Origin: Catonia carolina
Taxonomy: Eukaryota > Arthropoda > Insecta > Hemiptera > Achilidae
Assembly (NCBI GenBank): GCA_035578175.1
Contig: JAQMRL010000003.1
Location: 58,822,672 to 58,886,671 of the forward strand
Reading direction: 5' to 3'
Length of the DNA: 64,000 bases
Below, in pieces: positions 47,257 to 58,734 of this stretch. The first letter of the stretch is position 1, and each line of letters starts with the position of its first letter. Under the pieces are notes generated by a model, which was given only the letters and a program-made list of their open reading frames with translations, did no database searches and had not been told where the DNA came from. The position numbers were made by a program, and so were the translations under genes.

Positions 47257-48479
47257 GTAAATGAGAAAAAAAGAGGATGAAGTGGAAAAGGAGGTTCAGG
47301 AAAAGAAGAAGGAGCATGAGGAGAAGGAGAAGAAGATAAAGTACGAGGAAAGTTGTAAAAAAATACCCTTTACGTAACGTTTGAATTCAGACTTCATTGA
47401 GTCTTTGACAAAAGAAGATTAATTTTTCACAATTTATACGAATATTTAAAATACTCTTAAGTTAAAAAATAATAAAAATAAAACAGTGAAAAATGTGAAT
47501 ATTAAAAGTGTTTTAAAACAATTTTATTAATATGGATGGTGCTTCTATAGGGCTAATGCTAACTAATCACTTGGATAGTTAAGCTTAATAGTAAACATTT
47601 TTACACGGTATTGTATATTTTGATTTTTTGAGTCATTAAACAGGATTAATTCTCTTGAACGTTTATTTCATTTATTAATTTTTCGTTATCACACACCGTT
47701 AATACACAAAAATATAATATAATAGAAATTTTTTGATTTACTTTAATTACTGTAATATGAAATATGTTTTAATTAGTTTTCACCAGCAGATTGTTTTAAA
47801 AACATCCATATGCGTGTAAGATAGTCATATTAAAAAAGTTAGAAAGAAACCTTTCAAGTTTAAGACAACGTAAAACTAATTAGAATCCTTGTATTAATTA
47901 AAAGAAAAGAGTGAAAATTTGTAGGGTAGTGAAGATTGATTCGTGAGCGAGATGAATTTAATGCAATCCAACAAAATTTTCCGTCTCCTTCTCTTGTTTT
48001 CTTCTCTTTTTTACATTAAACTTACTTATTAGTTGCTTTATAATTATCCGGGACACTAATTAACCTGCCGTTAGGAATCTTACGCCGCCTGTTAAATTTT
48101 ATTCACAAACAATGATGGCTTCCTGAGACAGTTTCAATCTTCGTTTATCAATTCACTCTCTGTTTCCTGAGAATCAACTTTCATCTGCCAATTAAGTTCT
48201 CTTTTATCTCGATTTATCCGAATTTCGTTCGTTGCTATAGCAATGTATTGTAATAACACTTTTAGAATAATAATATTCACTGATAATTTTATACAGACAG
48301 TGAGAGAGAGAGAGATAGAGAACAACTCAAAAATTAAACTTTTTCTTATCTAACAGCACAATTTACGATAAAAAAAATCCGATGTTAAACATTCACAAAA
48401 TCTTCTCTTTCCAATATAAATAATAACAAATATAACCTATGTTTATTCATGTGTAAAAAATGTAGTTCGAAATATATAA
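47257..48479. other. Interval with purine-rich block, no recognised gene
   Basis: 47262-47350 is GA-rich (GAGGAGAAGGAGAAGAAG). At 48040-48130 composition is more complex than the flanks ('TAATTATCCGGGACACTAAT', 'CCTGCCGTTAGGAATCTTAC'). An AGAG repeat lies at 48301-48320. Confidence 0.4.
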
Positions 48480-49640
48480 CCTAATTTTAATTATGAGCGA
48501 ATGACCAAAATGAAAATCAACCTGTTTGACTTAAAAAACAAAAATCGGTAGATCAATTGATGTTAAGTTAAAAAAAGTGTTTGAAATAATATTTATAGTT
48601 TTCTTTATTTCCTATAACTTAATTATACACACTTTTGTCGCAAAATACATAGTACGAAGGTCGGAATCTAAAAAAAGTTTTAATTTTTTTATTGATTTTG
48701 ATAACCAGAATACAGAATATTATTAATTGAGACTAAAATAATCGTTGTACAAAAAGCACTTGAAAACGTAAGTTTTTTAATTTTTTTAAAACTTTATTAC
48801 ATATTTGACGTAAAATGCAAATTAATGCTCCAATCTTAAAAATAATATTTTTTACCCCAAAAGCACAGCCTCCCCAAGAATTTCAACAGACATGGCGCTT
48901 ACCCTATCTTGGGACGTAGAGAATAAGAAATATTGTAAATTTTACGATTTCAAGAAAAATCGTAGTAGCCATTTTTGAGAAAATTGTAAATAAACTACTG
49001 CCTACGGTTGACTGATTTTGATTAAAATGTTCCTGTTGGATTGCCTGATGGTACCAAATATAAGATTCGAGTTCTGACTTTTTACGATATTCCGTTCTTT
49101 AGATGTGTAATTCACAAACACACAGACCAATCGCTAATAACATGTATTTAGGGTTCATACTTTCCCATAACAGACAGGTAGAGTGTCAAATTATTTACAG
49201 TCAATCTGTTCTTTGTAGGGCTAAAATAAATAGTTCTGTTTCTTATCACATGGTCAGCCAATTAAATTACTGAATCATTTAAGAGCAGAAGAGGTAGAGG
49301 TGTAAAAGACACTAATCAGAGTAATCACTTTCAGAGTTATCTCCTCTAAAAGTAATGAATTTCATTATACAGCCAGATCCTGTAATGAATGAAGTGAAGG
49401 TGTCATTAGCAGAGTGGAAAATATGTGCTTTTAAGAGGGCCCTGCATGCTGATAAGCGTACGTTTCCACTCAGTGAGGAAGGCAATAGTAAACCACCTCA
49501 TTTTTCGTTTTACTCAGTAAAACCTCTATAGTTTCAAACCAGCCTTTCGGCTGATGTCATAAACTACAAAGGAGCTGAAAAGGTGAATTTCCGGTAAAAA
49601 TTCGATTTAAAAAAATTGACATGAAAACAATACCACTTTT
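48480..49640 (+). repeat. Family X, copy 3, interrupted by family Y
   Basis: Ordered family X words occur from 48480 ('TTTTAATTATGAGCGAATGA', 'TATACACACTTTTGTCGC', 'AGCACAGCCTCCCCAAGAAT', 'ACAGACATGGCGC', 'ACCAATCGCTAATAACATGT') up to about 49160. They resume at about 49570 with 'CTGAAAAGGTGAATTTCCGG' and 'AAATTCGATTT'. A complete family Y copy sits between them, so Y inserted into X. Confidence 0.72.
49163..49560 (+). repeat. Interspersed repeat family Y, copy 3, nested in family X
   Basis: The copy runs from 'CCCATAACAGACAGGTAGAG' to 'AAACCAGCCTTTCGGCTGAT'. Because the host repeat is known on both sides, this copy gives the best estimate of family Y's full length, about 395 bp. A target duplication is at most a few bases (TCATA on both sides). 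Confidence 0.8.
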
Positions 49641-50039
49641 ATAGGCCTACTTGAATATAGGACAAGAGACAAACTACGTCTATGACGGATTGATTTTTTT
49701 ATTAAAAATAAAAAGTTTATTACGTTAACATACTCATCTACTTCTGGAAATCAGCTGTCCTAGTTAAAATTTTACATGTATGTTATAACAAGAGACACTC
49801 AAAGTGGTTTACTGAAATTATTATTATTCTTGGAGTCCTTTTTTCTAACTGATGTTGAATAACTAACCTGCACTTTTTGTTTTGATCACTGCTTGTTTGA
49901 ACAAATGGAGATCGGAAAAAATCATTTAAGTGCACTATACAAATCGTTTCATTATCTATAACAAAGTACGAATTAGTATATTTTTCTCTTGTAGACATAA
50001 ACTAATAGTATCGATAAAGTAACAGTAATTGCTGTATTA
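49641..50039. other. AT-rich interval, no recognised gene
   Basis: Nothing recognised. Confidence 0.4.
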
Positions 50040-50410
50040 TATTTATATTTAAGTCAACTGGAAATGTGTTTGGAGAAGTAGAAGATTAAGGTGAATGAAG
50101 AAAAGTCTATATATGTAATGCTGACCACTAACAATGGAAGGGCTAGTTATCCTCTTGTCCTACCGAACGGCAAAAATGTTTTAGAGGATAGTGATGTTAA
50201 ATTTGTAGGAATGTACTTTGATAAAGGACTGACTTGTCGCAAGCACATCTAAATGAAGAGGAAATAGTTGGATTTAAATTTTAAAAATATTTATTGGCTC
50301 TTATGAAGGCGTTCTCAGCTTTCAAATGAAAACAAGCTACTCTTAGACAAAACCATAATGGAGTAGATTTAAACCTATGGGGTTCAGTTACATAATAAGA
50401 AGATAAAATA
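50040..50410 (+). pseudogene. Jockey-like LINE ORF2 fragment (thumb region)
   Basis: The + strand reads 'KVNEEKS' (about 50089-50109), 'VMLTTNNGRASYPLVLPNGK' (about 50116-50175), 'DVKFVGMYFDKGLTCRKHI' (about 50193-50249), 'KNIYWLL' (about 50284-50304), 'RRSQLSNENKLLLDKTIM' (about 50306-50360) and 'TYGVQLHNKKI' (about 50377-50405). This is the order of the Jockey-type region after the RT core ('KxNExKS', 'VxFLGxxLDxxLxWxxHI', 'WLLGRxSxLSxxNKLLxYK', 'YGIQLWG'). Two frameshifts and several stops are present. The final 'QNKVLR' domain is missing. Confidence 0.72.
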
Positions 50411-51738
50411 CCACGTATTCCTGTAAAGTACATCAAGCATGCTCTTACGTGGTATTTCCGCTTACGTGGTTTATTTATATTGGTTTCTTGCGAGTTATTT
50501 TTAATTTAACCATGTTTCACGTTTACAACTTCTTTTTGATTGCATGTGAATCATAAGTTAGCGTAAATGTTTCTATTTATTTCTACGAGTTATATAATTG
50601 CACCATTTATGAAAAAGTAATTGAGTTTTTAATGAAAACTTTACTACATTAACATAAATATTATTTGATTAATTTAAACTGTAGTAATTTTTTTTCAGAA
50701 AAATTATTACGTTGAAAACTTCAAAAGAATATATTACTATAATATTAGTGATTTGAACGAATTTCCTTGGCTACACAAGAAACCTAAATTAATATAGTGT
50801 ACGAGAACAATTAAGCAAGTTTATTTGTTGTAAAACATCATTTTACGATATTGTTAATACAGAAGTCCCCGTTTATACCACGGCGAAAGGAAGGAAAGCC
50901 AAGACCCGCGGTATAAAAGAGAACAACCCTAACCGGGCTTGTGCGGTTGTTACAATTGGTTCGTATTACGGCTGACAACAAGTAGGCTTATCAGCATTTA
51001 TGTATTACTAAACACAGTTGTAAAAATTCAAAAATGATTAACTTTATTTTTACTACTCACCACTATATTTAGAGTAAGTATAATACTATTTAATGGAAAT
51101 TTGAATCAAAATTAAAAGTTAACGAGACTTTCATTCCTATGAGGGTAGTGTATGTCCTAGCTTTAGAATGTTAAATTGACAAATTTTATGTTTCTTTTTC
51201 TACCAATCCATTTAAGTTATTATGTTGCTAAATAAAATGTTACTAGTTATAATTTCATCAGTTAAAATTAGCCCATCACACCAACACATTTAATTGATTT
51301 ACTAAGCAACAGTAACAACTAACATCGACTGTAGCGACATACTTGTATAGATCTGATCATAGACAAAATTTACTTATACCAATTTCAAAATTATTTGTAT
51401 TTATAAAAATAATTTCAATATTCAAGTCATCAGTTCTTTTTTATCTCTGTTATTTTTATTACTTGTCGTAATTGTTGAAAGTTTTAATTATCTATTTTGT
51501 GTGGTTTTATATTCTTCACGGTGGACCACGTAAAGAGTGACAATTTAATTTTGGGTTTCAATAGAAAATTATAAAAATAGAAATTTATAAGAAAATCATT
51601 CCACACTAAATCATACCCAAGGAATCCATTCAAGTAAACCTTTTCCGTTAGATATAGAGTGTGCCCTTAACTGTAATCATGGGTTCTAATACTAATATTT
51701 CAAAATGCAAACACTTGTTCTACAGAACATTGTTTTAA
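50411..51738. other. AT-rich interval with one small GC-rich hairpin
   Basis: At 50872-50883 and 50906-50917, TTTATACCACGG and CCGCGGTATAAA form an inverted pair with one mismatch, in a GC-rich patch of about 100 bp (50868-50965). No gene recognised. Confidence 0.4.
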
Positions 51739-52040
51739 ATGGATTTAAACCTTCAACATTTTGGTAGAAACAAATTAAAAAAAGTATTAACGCATTCCAA
51801 AACGAATATCGTATGGACATTTACGGAATATCTTGTATTTTTCTTTTAACTTATGATAACACAAAAACCGAATACAAATACCTTTTCAAAATTTGATAAG
51901 CTTACCAACAATACGTCACATAATCATATTGTAAAAATATTTTAGCAAAATGATCTACACTACAACTTACCTTCCCATTTAACAATTTTTGAAGTTTATT
52001 TTTAATTTGTTCAGATCTGGAAACTTTAGAAGCTGAAATA
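51739..52040 (+). repeat. Long direct repeat, first copy (partner 53316-53592)
   Basis: Shared landmarks are 'CTTCAACATTTTGGT', 'TATTAACGCATTCCAAAACG', 'ATACCTTTTCAAAATTT', 'CATTTAACAATTTT' and 'TTTGTTCAGATCTG'. Identity appears to be roughly 80%. No coding content was recognised. The copies are about 1.6 kb apart in the same orientation. Confidence 0.8.
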
Positions 52041-52742
52041 GACTTTTTTTAATGGTACCATTGCAACCCTTGATATCAGAATGATTTCAAGGTAGGATAT
52101 GACGAACTAAAATTATAAACACAGTTAGCGATCTGTATTAACGTTTAAGTTTGCTGTGCTAGTACATACTAATTATAATTTATCTATAATATTTAGGAAT
52201 ATGAAATTACATTCACTTCGCTTATGTTATACTGTAAAATAAAAATGAATTAACAGTAATACAGTATTACGGTGCTGTTAAAATGGGTTTAGAGAAAACG
52301 TTTAAAAATTATTTTTATGTAAGTACCTATTCAAAATTAGTATTTTTAAAACACAGTACGGCATCTTAAATTTGAAAACATTGCAGGGCACATCAATTTC
52401 CACGTTAAGATATTTAAATCCGCTGTTTAAAAGAACACGATATAAACTGTAAGCTTTGTGTTTAAAAATATTTATTTAAAACCTGTAAAGCAAAACGGTC
52501 TCTTCATTTACTTATAAAATAAATAAACAATGTGGTAGCTTATTTTACTAAATGGAAAAATTTATAAGAGAAAAGGAATAGAGGCTCTAATATTGTTAAA
52601 GCCAGACAGGTTATCATCATAAACAGCGGCTGAACGCAAGAATTCTATAATATGGTTCAGATGAAAGTAGAAAAGGTAAAAATAGCTAAAAAATAAATTG
52701 ATTTAAAACAGTGGATCAAATAATCTGTATACATTTTAAAAT
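52041..52742. other. AT-rich interval, no recognised gene
   Basis: Nothing recognised. Confidence 0.4.
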
Positions 52743-52885
52743 TTATTTAAAGTCGCACCAGCAATTCCATTATCAGCGACTGTGGTGGCTTATGTAATAT
52801 TAGGTTTTAACTTGTGAAAATTTCCAGATCCTAGCCGGGAATCGAACCTGGGACCTCCGCGTTGTAAGCTAACAAATACATATTT
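52743..52885 (-). mobile_element. SINE family 2 fragment, minus strand
   Basis: 'TTTAAAGTCGCACCAGCAAT' (52746-52765) corresponds to the TTTAACGTCGCATCAAC block of the 21231 copy. 'CCTAGCCGGGAATCGAACCT' (about 52830-52849) is the reversed B-box region also present at 20741-20760. The tRNA-like head is truncated after 'GACCTCCGCGTTGTAAGCTA'. Confidence 0.68.
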
Positions 52886-53315
52886 TTCTAAAAATTATAT
52901 TCAGAACTATTTTATACATTTCAAGTTTATCTTAAGTTTGTTTTATTTTATTTTTTTGTTAGTTTTAAGCAATTCGAACATAGAAATATTAAGCGTAACC
53001 AGACTGAAACTATCAGAGAATATTTAAATTTCCTTTGTTCGTCAGCAAGAGTATGTCTGTGCTAATATAACGGTAAAAACAGTAAATAAGGAATTAATAA
53101 CAATTTTCAATGAACAATGTCAAAAAGGTTTCATGAAATCCAAATTACTTGGCTCTAAATTTAAAAAAAGAATAATAACATCGGTTAATTTTTATTATGG
53201 CACTGTACACTGAGCTGCACAATTTCTGTAATATTATGATATTCAATATTTAACGGGTGGTGGAGAATTATACTGTCTGAAAAAGAGGTACCTAATGGTA
53301 AGTTCTTCGTTTAAC

Positions 53316-53592
53316 GGTATTTGAATCTTCAACATTTTGGTGGAAACAAATGTCCAAAAATATTAACGCATTCCAAAACGTATATCGTATGAAAATTTAC
53401 AGAACATCCTGTATTTTTCTTTCAACTTATGATAAAACAAATACCTTTTCAAAATTTTATAAGATTTCCAACAATATGTCATAAGATCATGTGAAAAATA
53501 GTTAAGCAAAATGCCAATACAACATACATTTCATTTAACAATTTTGGACGTCTATTTTGAATTTGTTCAGATCTGAAAATTTTAGAAGCTAA
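53316..53592 (+). repeat. Long direct repeat, second copy (partner 51739-52040)
   Basis: See the first copy. This copy runs directly into the LINE fragment that starts near 53620. Confidence 0.8.
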
Positions 53593-53619
53593 CTATTATG
53601 AGTGTTGTCCATGGGATGT

Positions 53620-54565
53620 TGTCAAAAATTATGGGTAAACATTATATGGGTGTTGTCCGTTATTCACACGAAGATCTCTGCTCTATTTTCGCTTTAGATG
53701 CTTTAAAGTTGGAAAGTTTTTATAGCTAGGTCAAGGACTAGTTGGATGGAATGGTATCTAGTCGATTTACTTTAGAAGAAAGCAGTTAGTTCCTTTAAAA
53801 AAAATGAACAGGTCACAGATTCTGTTCCTGTAAAGAAGAGGGTAAGGCAGTGTTGTTTTCTTTCACTACTTCTGTTTAACTTGTACTCAGATCTAATATT
53901 TAAGCGAGCCTTTTATAATGCTTTCGATGGGATTAAGCTGAATTTGGTACTTATTAACAACATCAGACATGTTAATGATACAGCCATATTTACAGACTTA
54001 AAGAGGGCTTCTTCCCTTGATGGATATAGTTACAAAAGAGGAAAGGCTCTTGGTCTGAAAATCAGGCCATTGAACTAAAGTGATGGTATCCAGTAAGATT
54101 CCTCACACTCAATGTAACTTTATTATTAAAGATGGCCTATTGAGCTAAGTTGCATTGCAATAGATCTGGGGCCAACAGTAGAAGTAAGAGTTCGAATTAA
54201 AATGGCTAGTTAAAATCTGCTTATTAACAACACAATCTCTCGTACTGTAATTATAGGTTTGTAAAGAAATACTCGCATATCTACTCGGTTCTGATATAAA
54301 AACATAAAATTTGAGTATGCAGTTTATGCATTGTTTAGAAGTTTTGGAGACGTAGGTAAGTAGAAGAATATTCCGGTTTTCGTGGATCTGCCATGTTACC
54401 AACATCGATGTTTTGTGGTGTACTGGCGTGGACCGCCAATTGATGAACATAATTAATATTCATGGTAGAGAGTGATTTACAAAAGTTGTAGCCAATCTTC
54501 AGTGATGGAGTTGGCACTATAAGAAGAATTATTGAGTGTATTTCGTAAAATAACGTTTGCAGCAA
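53620..54565 (+). pseudogene. Degenerate LINE reverse transcriptase fragment including the catalytic motif region
   Basis: Successive + strand pieces are 'KKRVRQCCFLSLLLFNLYSD' (about 53833-53892, motif B), 'LINNIRHVNDTAIFTDLK' (about 53950-54003, motif C with YADD changed to HVND), 'KTKVMVSSKIPHTQCN' in a shifted frame near 54075-54120, and 'HCLEVLET' near 54333. Then come 'FRFSWICHVTNIDVL' (about 54372-54416) and 'DRQLMNIINIHGRE' (about 54432-54475). The order RT motif B, motif C, 'KTKxMVIS', 'LExLExW', 'VSWxxxxTNEDVL', 'INxIxxR' is that of LINE ORF2. The altered catalytic motif and many frameshifts show long decay. Confidence 0.72.
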
Positions 54566-55988
54566 CGAGGGAACTAGAGGGACTAAGGTAGAAAAATTGT
54601 TTTATCGAATTTGATTTATTTTCTGATTAAAACCTATTATTAATATGATAGTAACTACTAAAATTTTAATTCAAAGAATTTAATGACACAATTTTTTAAT
54701 GTCGACTTGTACGTATGTAATATGTTTAATAGAAATGTTTGGAAATGCAAGGTGAGAACAACAATAGTGAACATTGAAACGGTAGAGTCAGTCCGAGTTT
54801 TTGTTCTTGTATAAAAGCGAGCCAAAGTTGGGCCACTGAACGCCATTGTTTAAGCCAACAATGGATGATGTTTTGTAGGAAATATTCTAGAAACATTATC
54901 ATTACTACTCAGCCTCCCAATCTTTTCTCTTTCCACGTTTCCATATAATTTACAATTCCTTTTTCTCTTACTACGTACGCTCTGTATATTGTACGTATAT
55001 TCGTTTTATATCCCTCTTTATTTCTTTTCGTATATTTAACTGCATCATCCTTTATACCTAGTCTAAAAGTTTTACTAGATACTCTCCGTATTTTATTTAT
55101 TTCTTTTTTAAAATAAAACCCAGGTTGTTTATAATTGCAAACAACAAACAGTACATTCATGTAAAAATTTTATTTGAATTAACAGACTATTACTATTTCT
55201 AAGGTTACATCAATTATTTAACCCTCAGCAATTAGTGCTATTAGAATATTGTACCGAACTGAAAAATAAAAATACTTATAAAATTAACATTTAAAATTTG
55301 ACTGCATTCGTTTGCTTCTTTAGTTTTCAACATGTTATTTGATAATACAAAAAATGTCGTACAAGTTTTAAAATTCCAAATCTGACTCAAAAATAATGTA
55401 GAATGCTGCGAATATCATTCAGAAAAAGGTAGAGTGTAACTGGGTTCAGATCGAAGCAGTACTTCATGTTTAATGAATCTTCGGGACTAATATGGTGAGT
55501 TTACTTAAATTTTTTCAACGAACAGCAGATAAAATTCAAGTGCCCTTGATATTAGCCAACGTTATCAGAGGGCAGAATACGTGGAAAACACGTGGAACAC
55601 GTAGAAAAGATTCTGTCTCCGCTGGGTTCCTCGAACTGCACCTTTTTTTCTACTGAAATATACAAGATAAATGTCATGTCAATATTTGTCAATACTTAGT
55701 CTTTCATATATTTTTTTCGACAATTTTCTATTCTAAGAGCAATCATTGTGATAATTCCGGCTTGATGAAGAATGCCATAAACCATTCGAAGCAGCCATGT
55801 ACGAGTGTAAGGAAAACAAATAATTGAAAATTCAAAACAAATTTTGATTATTTATTGCTATTTGAATTTTTTAACTAAGTTAAAAATTTTATTAAAAATA
55901 AAGGAAACAGGGGTGAACTTTCATCCAAAGCACATTGATGCAGTAATAATTAACAACCTACAATCTTCAAGGATATAAGTTCACAGCG
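54566..55988. other. Interval with an unexplained minus-strand frame
   Basis: A minus-strand frame of 83 codons (55160-54909) reads 'YKQPGFYFKKEINKIRRVSS' and 'YKTNIRTIYRAYVVREKGIV'. It is basic and matches nothing I know. It may be LINE-derived or chance. The rest is AT-rich. Confidence 0.35.
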
Positions 55989-56149
55989 AATGACCTGAGT
56001 AAAACATAGCTGGAGTTATAGCCGAGCATCTTTACTGTAACATTTAGGCAATTTATTCCTTCCTGACTGGTAAGCCACTTCAGTTACTATCCAAAGTTTA
56101 AACAACTATGTTTTCATTTTGGACAATTCAGTATTGTTGTTCAGGTCAT
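55989..56149. mobile_element. Small MITE with AATGACCTGA ends, copy A
   Basis: Begins AATGACCTGAGTAAAACATA and ends TTGTTCAGGTCAT, so short inverted ends ATGACCTGA(G/A) bracket 161 bp. It is the reverse complement of copy B (56477-56657) over most of its length, with shared landmarks 'ATTTAGGCAATTTATTCCTT' and 'GCCACTTCAGTTACTATCC'. It abuts the tail end of family Y copy 4. Confidence 0.8.
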
Positions 56150-56720
56150 CAGCCAAAAGGCTGGTTTGAACCTGTATAGGTTTTACGATAAAAAACGAGA
56201 AGTGAGTTGGTTTACCTTGCCTTCCTCACTGAGTGGAAAAGTATGGTTATCAGCATGCCGGGCCCTCTAAAAAGCATATATTTTTCACTCTGCAAATGAC
56301 ACCTTCACTTCATTCACCACAGGGTCTGGCTGTATAATGAAATTCATTACCTTCAGAGAAGATAACTCTGATTAGTGTCTTTTACACCTCTACCTCTTCT
56401 GTTCTTAAATGATTCAGTCATTTAGTTGGTTGACTATGTGATAAGAAACAGAACTATTCATGTTAGCCTTGCTAAAATGACTGAAATTCTAAACTGTCCA
56501 ACTGACTAAAATACTGAATTGTCCAAAATGAAATTATAGTTGTTTAAACTTCGGATAGTAACTGAAGTGGCTTATCACTCAGGAAGGAATAAATTGCCTA
56601 AATGTTACAGTAAAGCTGCTCGGCTGTAACTCCAGCTATGTTTTACTCAGGTCATTTCTTGCTAAACTAACAGATTGAGTAAAAATAATTTGACACTATA
56701 CCTGTCTGTTACGGGCAGAA
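56150..56720 (-). repeat. Interspersed repeat family Y, copy 4, interrupted by a MITE
   Basis: On the minus strand this copy starts at about 56720 ('GTAACAGACAGGTATAGTGT'), breaks at 56666, resumes at 56467 and runs to its 3' end at 56150 ('CAGCCTTTTGGCTGATGA' region). The interruption is MITE copy B with a duplicated CTTGCTAAA. Removing it restores a normal family Y order. Confidence 0.82.
56477..56657. mobile_element. Small MITE, copy B, with 8-9 bp target-site duplication
   Basis: Flanked by CTTGCTAAA at 56468-56476 and 56658-56666, within family Y. Its ends are inverted (ATGACTGA and, as the complement of the right end, AAATGACCTGA). No protein is encoded. An 8-9 bp duplication would suit hAT or Mutator-like machinery, but the boundary is ambiguous by a base and the superfamily is not assigned. 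It is inverted relative to copy A. Confidence 0.85.
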
Positions 56721-58199
56721 TTCAGAATTAACTACAATAATAAATTTATATTCTGATTTTGTAAAGCGATTCTAAAACCAACATATAGGGTGTAGAGCTA
56801 AGGTTTTGACTACACCACGGCCTGGCCAGATCTAAGGAATACCGAGCAACTCGAGTTTTGAAATTCTACTGAGGTTTAAGTCAAAACTAACAAGAATGAA
56901 AATGGCGTCACCCACGTAAATGATTGATTATAAAATTCGCAGAAATTTAAATATTCCAACAAAATCTAGACCGTTAGTTTTAAATATGAGAATAGATTCT
57001 AATATAACTAAAACCAACTGGCTATTTTATTTTAAACTACACAGGAACAACATAAGATCATAACCTTAGTCACATATTGCACAAGTGAAATTAACGACAA
57101 AATAGGCCTAATTAAAATTATGTAAAGATATGCGTTTAAGTAAACAGGAATAAAACTTGTTTTTAAAACTCTCGCTGACTGATGGTTAGATAGGTGAACA
57201 TTAATTGGTATTTTGATTCATTAACATATTAGAATTGATTAGATTAATAATTCCCTCTTCATATAAAATTTTAAATGGTGGACAATAAATTAACAAGTAT
57301 GTTAAATAAAATTACTATTTTACCTAATAATTCTTTACTGAAAGCAATAATAATAATGTACATATGATTTGATTTTATTTGGAAAAAATTTTGTTTTATG
57401 AGCTGGAAGATTACAAGAGATAACATGCATGGGCTTTGTTAGCCGGAATGACCTAAATTACAAAGAGATTTGCCAGTTCAATTCGTTTTAGAATTATTCC
57501 ATCTCCCTCTTATATTTTGCGTTTAATTGGAAACGCACATGGGGAATAATTTTTAAATAATACGTACATGAGAATCAATGTGTCAGAATTTTTTAAGAGG
57601 GGATTACACTCAATGAATTTAAAACATAATTCTCTGATTTAATCGGCATATAGCGTTGAAAAATATTACAAAACGGCTCTTTTAACTTTTTTATTTATGA
57701 GCATAACGGAATTATTCTCATAACTACAGCGAAAAAGATTGTAAGAGAAAATTTTTTACTAACGCTCATATGAATGGAATTATCTACATAAAATTGAACA
57801 GTAAAAAAGAAAACCTCCTAATGCTTTATTGTTAGGATGCAAAGAAGGTTCTTCTTTTAAACTACTTACTTTTGTGCTTTTAAATCAATTTTTTGATTAG
57901 ATGCAGAACTAATAAGATTGAACGAAATATTATAGAGAAGGCTCCTTCAAATATTCTTGTATATCTCATAGGTCCATAGATTTAAATCACTCATTACATA
58001 CTAGCTATTTTCTATGAAGTGAAATGTACATAAAAATATGATTTTATTTTTACCGTTTATCAAAAAAATAATAACGCAATGGTGCACGTACTTAAGTTTA
58101 TGCTTGATTGTTTGGTAATACAGAATTTGCCTAAATGTTTGCCAAGTTAAAATGCTTCTGCTCATAAAATTTATAATTTTAAGAAATTAAATAAACTGC
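56721..58199. other. AT-rich interval, no recognised gene
   Basis: 'GCATGGGCTTTGTTAGCCGG' and the region 57405-57560 are more complex than the flanks but match nothing else in the window. Confidence 0.4.
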
Positions 58200-58440
58200 T
58201 ACTTCCGGGTGATCAATTTAGGTGAAAATATTCGTGTTGGGTCCCGATGAGGTACCTTTAAGTTTCAACTTCGTACGCTATTCCGTTCTTGAGATATTTT
58301 TTTCACACAGACCAATTGCTAAAAGCTTGTTGTATGGGTTTTTGGGGCCTGAAAACGTGAATATCTTCAGTGAAAACTCGATTTCGAAAATTAACATAAA
58401 ATCAATAAATTCGTTCCCTATAAATAGCCATATAAGGCAA
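58200..58440 (+). repeat. Family X, copy 4 (partial)
   Basis: It contains 'GTGTTGGGTCCCGATGAGGT', 'TTAAGTTTCAACTT', 'CTATTCCGTTCTTGAGATAT', 'CACACAGACCAATTGCTAAA', 'GGCCTGAAAACGTG' and 'GTGAAAACTCGATTTCGAAA', matching the right half of copy 1. Open frames on both strands here are shadows of the repeat. Confidence 0.78.
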
Positions 58441-58564
58441 GAGAAAAAAATATATAGGTTAGTCAACAAACATGGCTCCGTATAAAAATTAGATGTAACC
58501 TAAATAAACTAAAAAAAAGAATAATAATTTATTTCTATTTCCATTTTCTTGTCATACAGGATAG

Positions 58565-58660
58565 CAGAATTTAAGAACTTATTTATGGTTATCGCGCTAG
58601 CCATAAATAAAAGGCTAGCGAGGTTCCAGGTTCGATTCACTGCAAGGCTCTTGAAAGTAT
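58565..58660 (+). repeat. Weak tRNA-like repeat head
   Basis: A B-box-like GGTTCCAGGTTCGATTC lies at 58622-58638, after an inverted CGCTAGCC/GGCTAGCG pair (58597-58619). There is no second copy, so a SINE assignment is tentative. Confidence 0.3.
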
Positions 58661-58734
58661 TGCGTTCCAAAACCTACCGTCCAAGTTCATTAACCTAACG
58701 TAGTCGCTAACAACCAAGCTGCTTTTGTGGCTTT

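Noticed and set aside
54909..55160. 83-codon minus-strand frame beginning 'MNVLFVVCNYKQPGFYFKKE'
   Set aside because: It is basic and low in complexity, with no recognised family or splice context; noted only in the interval description.
58222..58485. 87-codon + strand frame beginning 'MKIFVLGPDEVPLSFNFVRY'
   Set aside because: It lies in family X copy 4; the corresponding sequence in copies 1 and 3 is not open.
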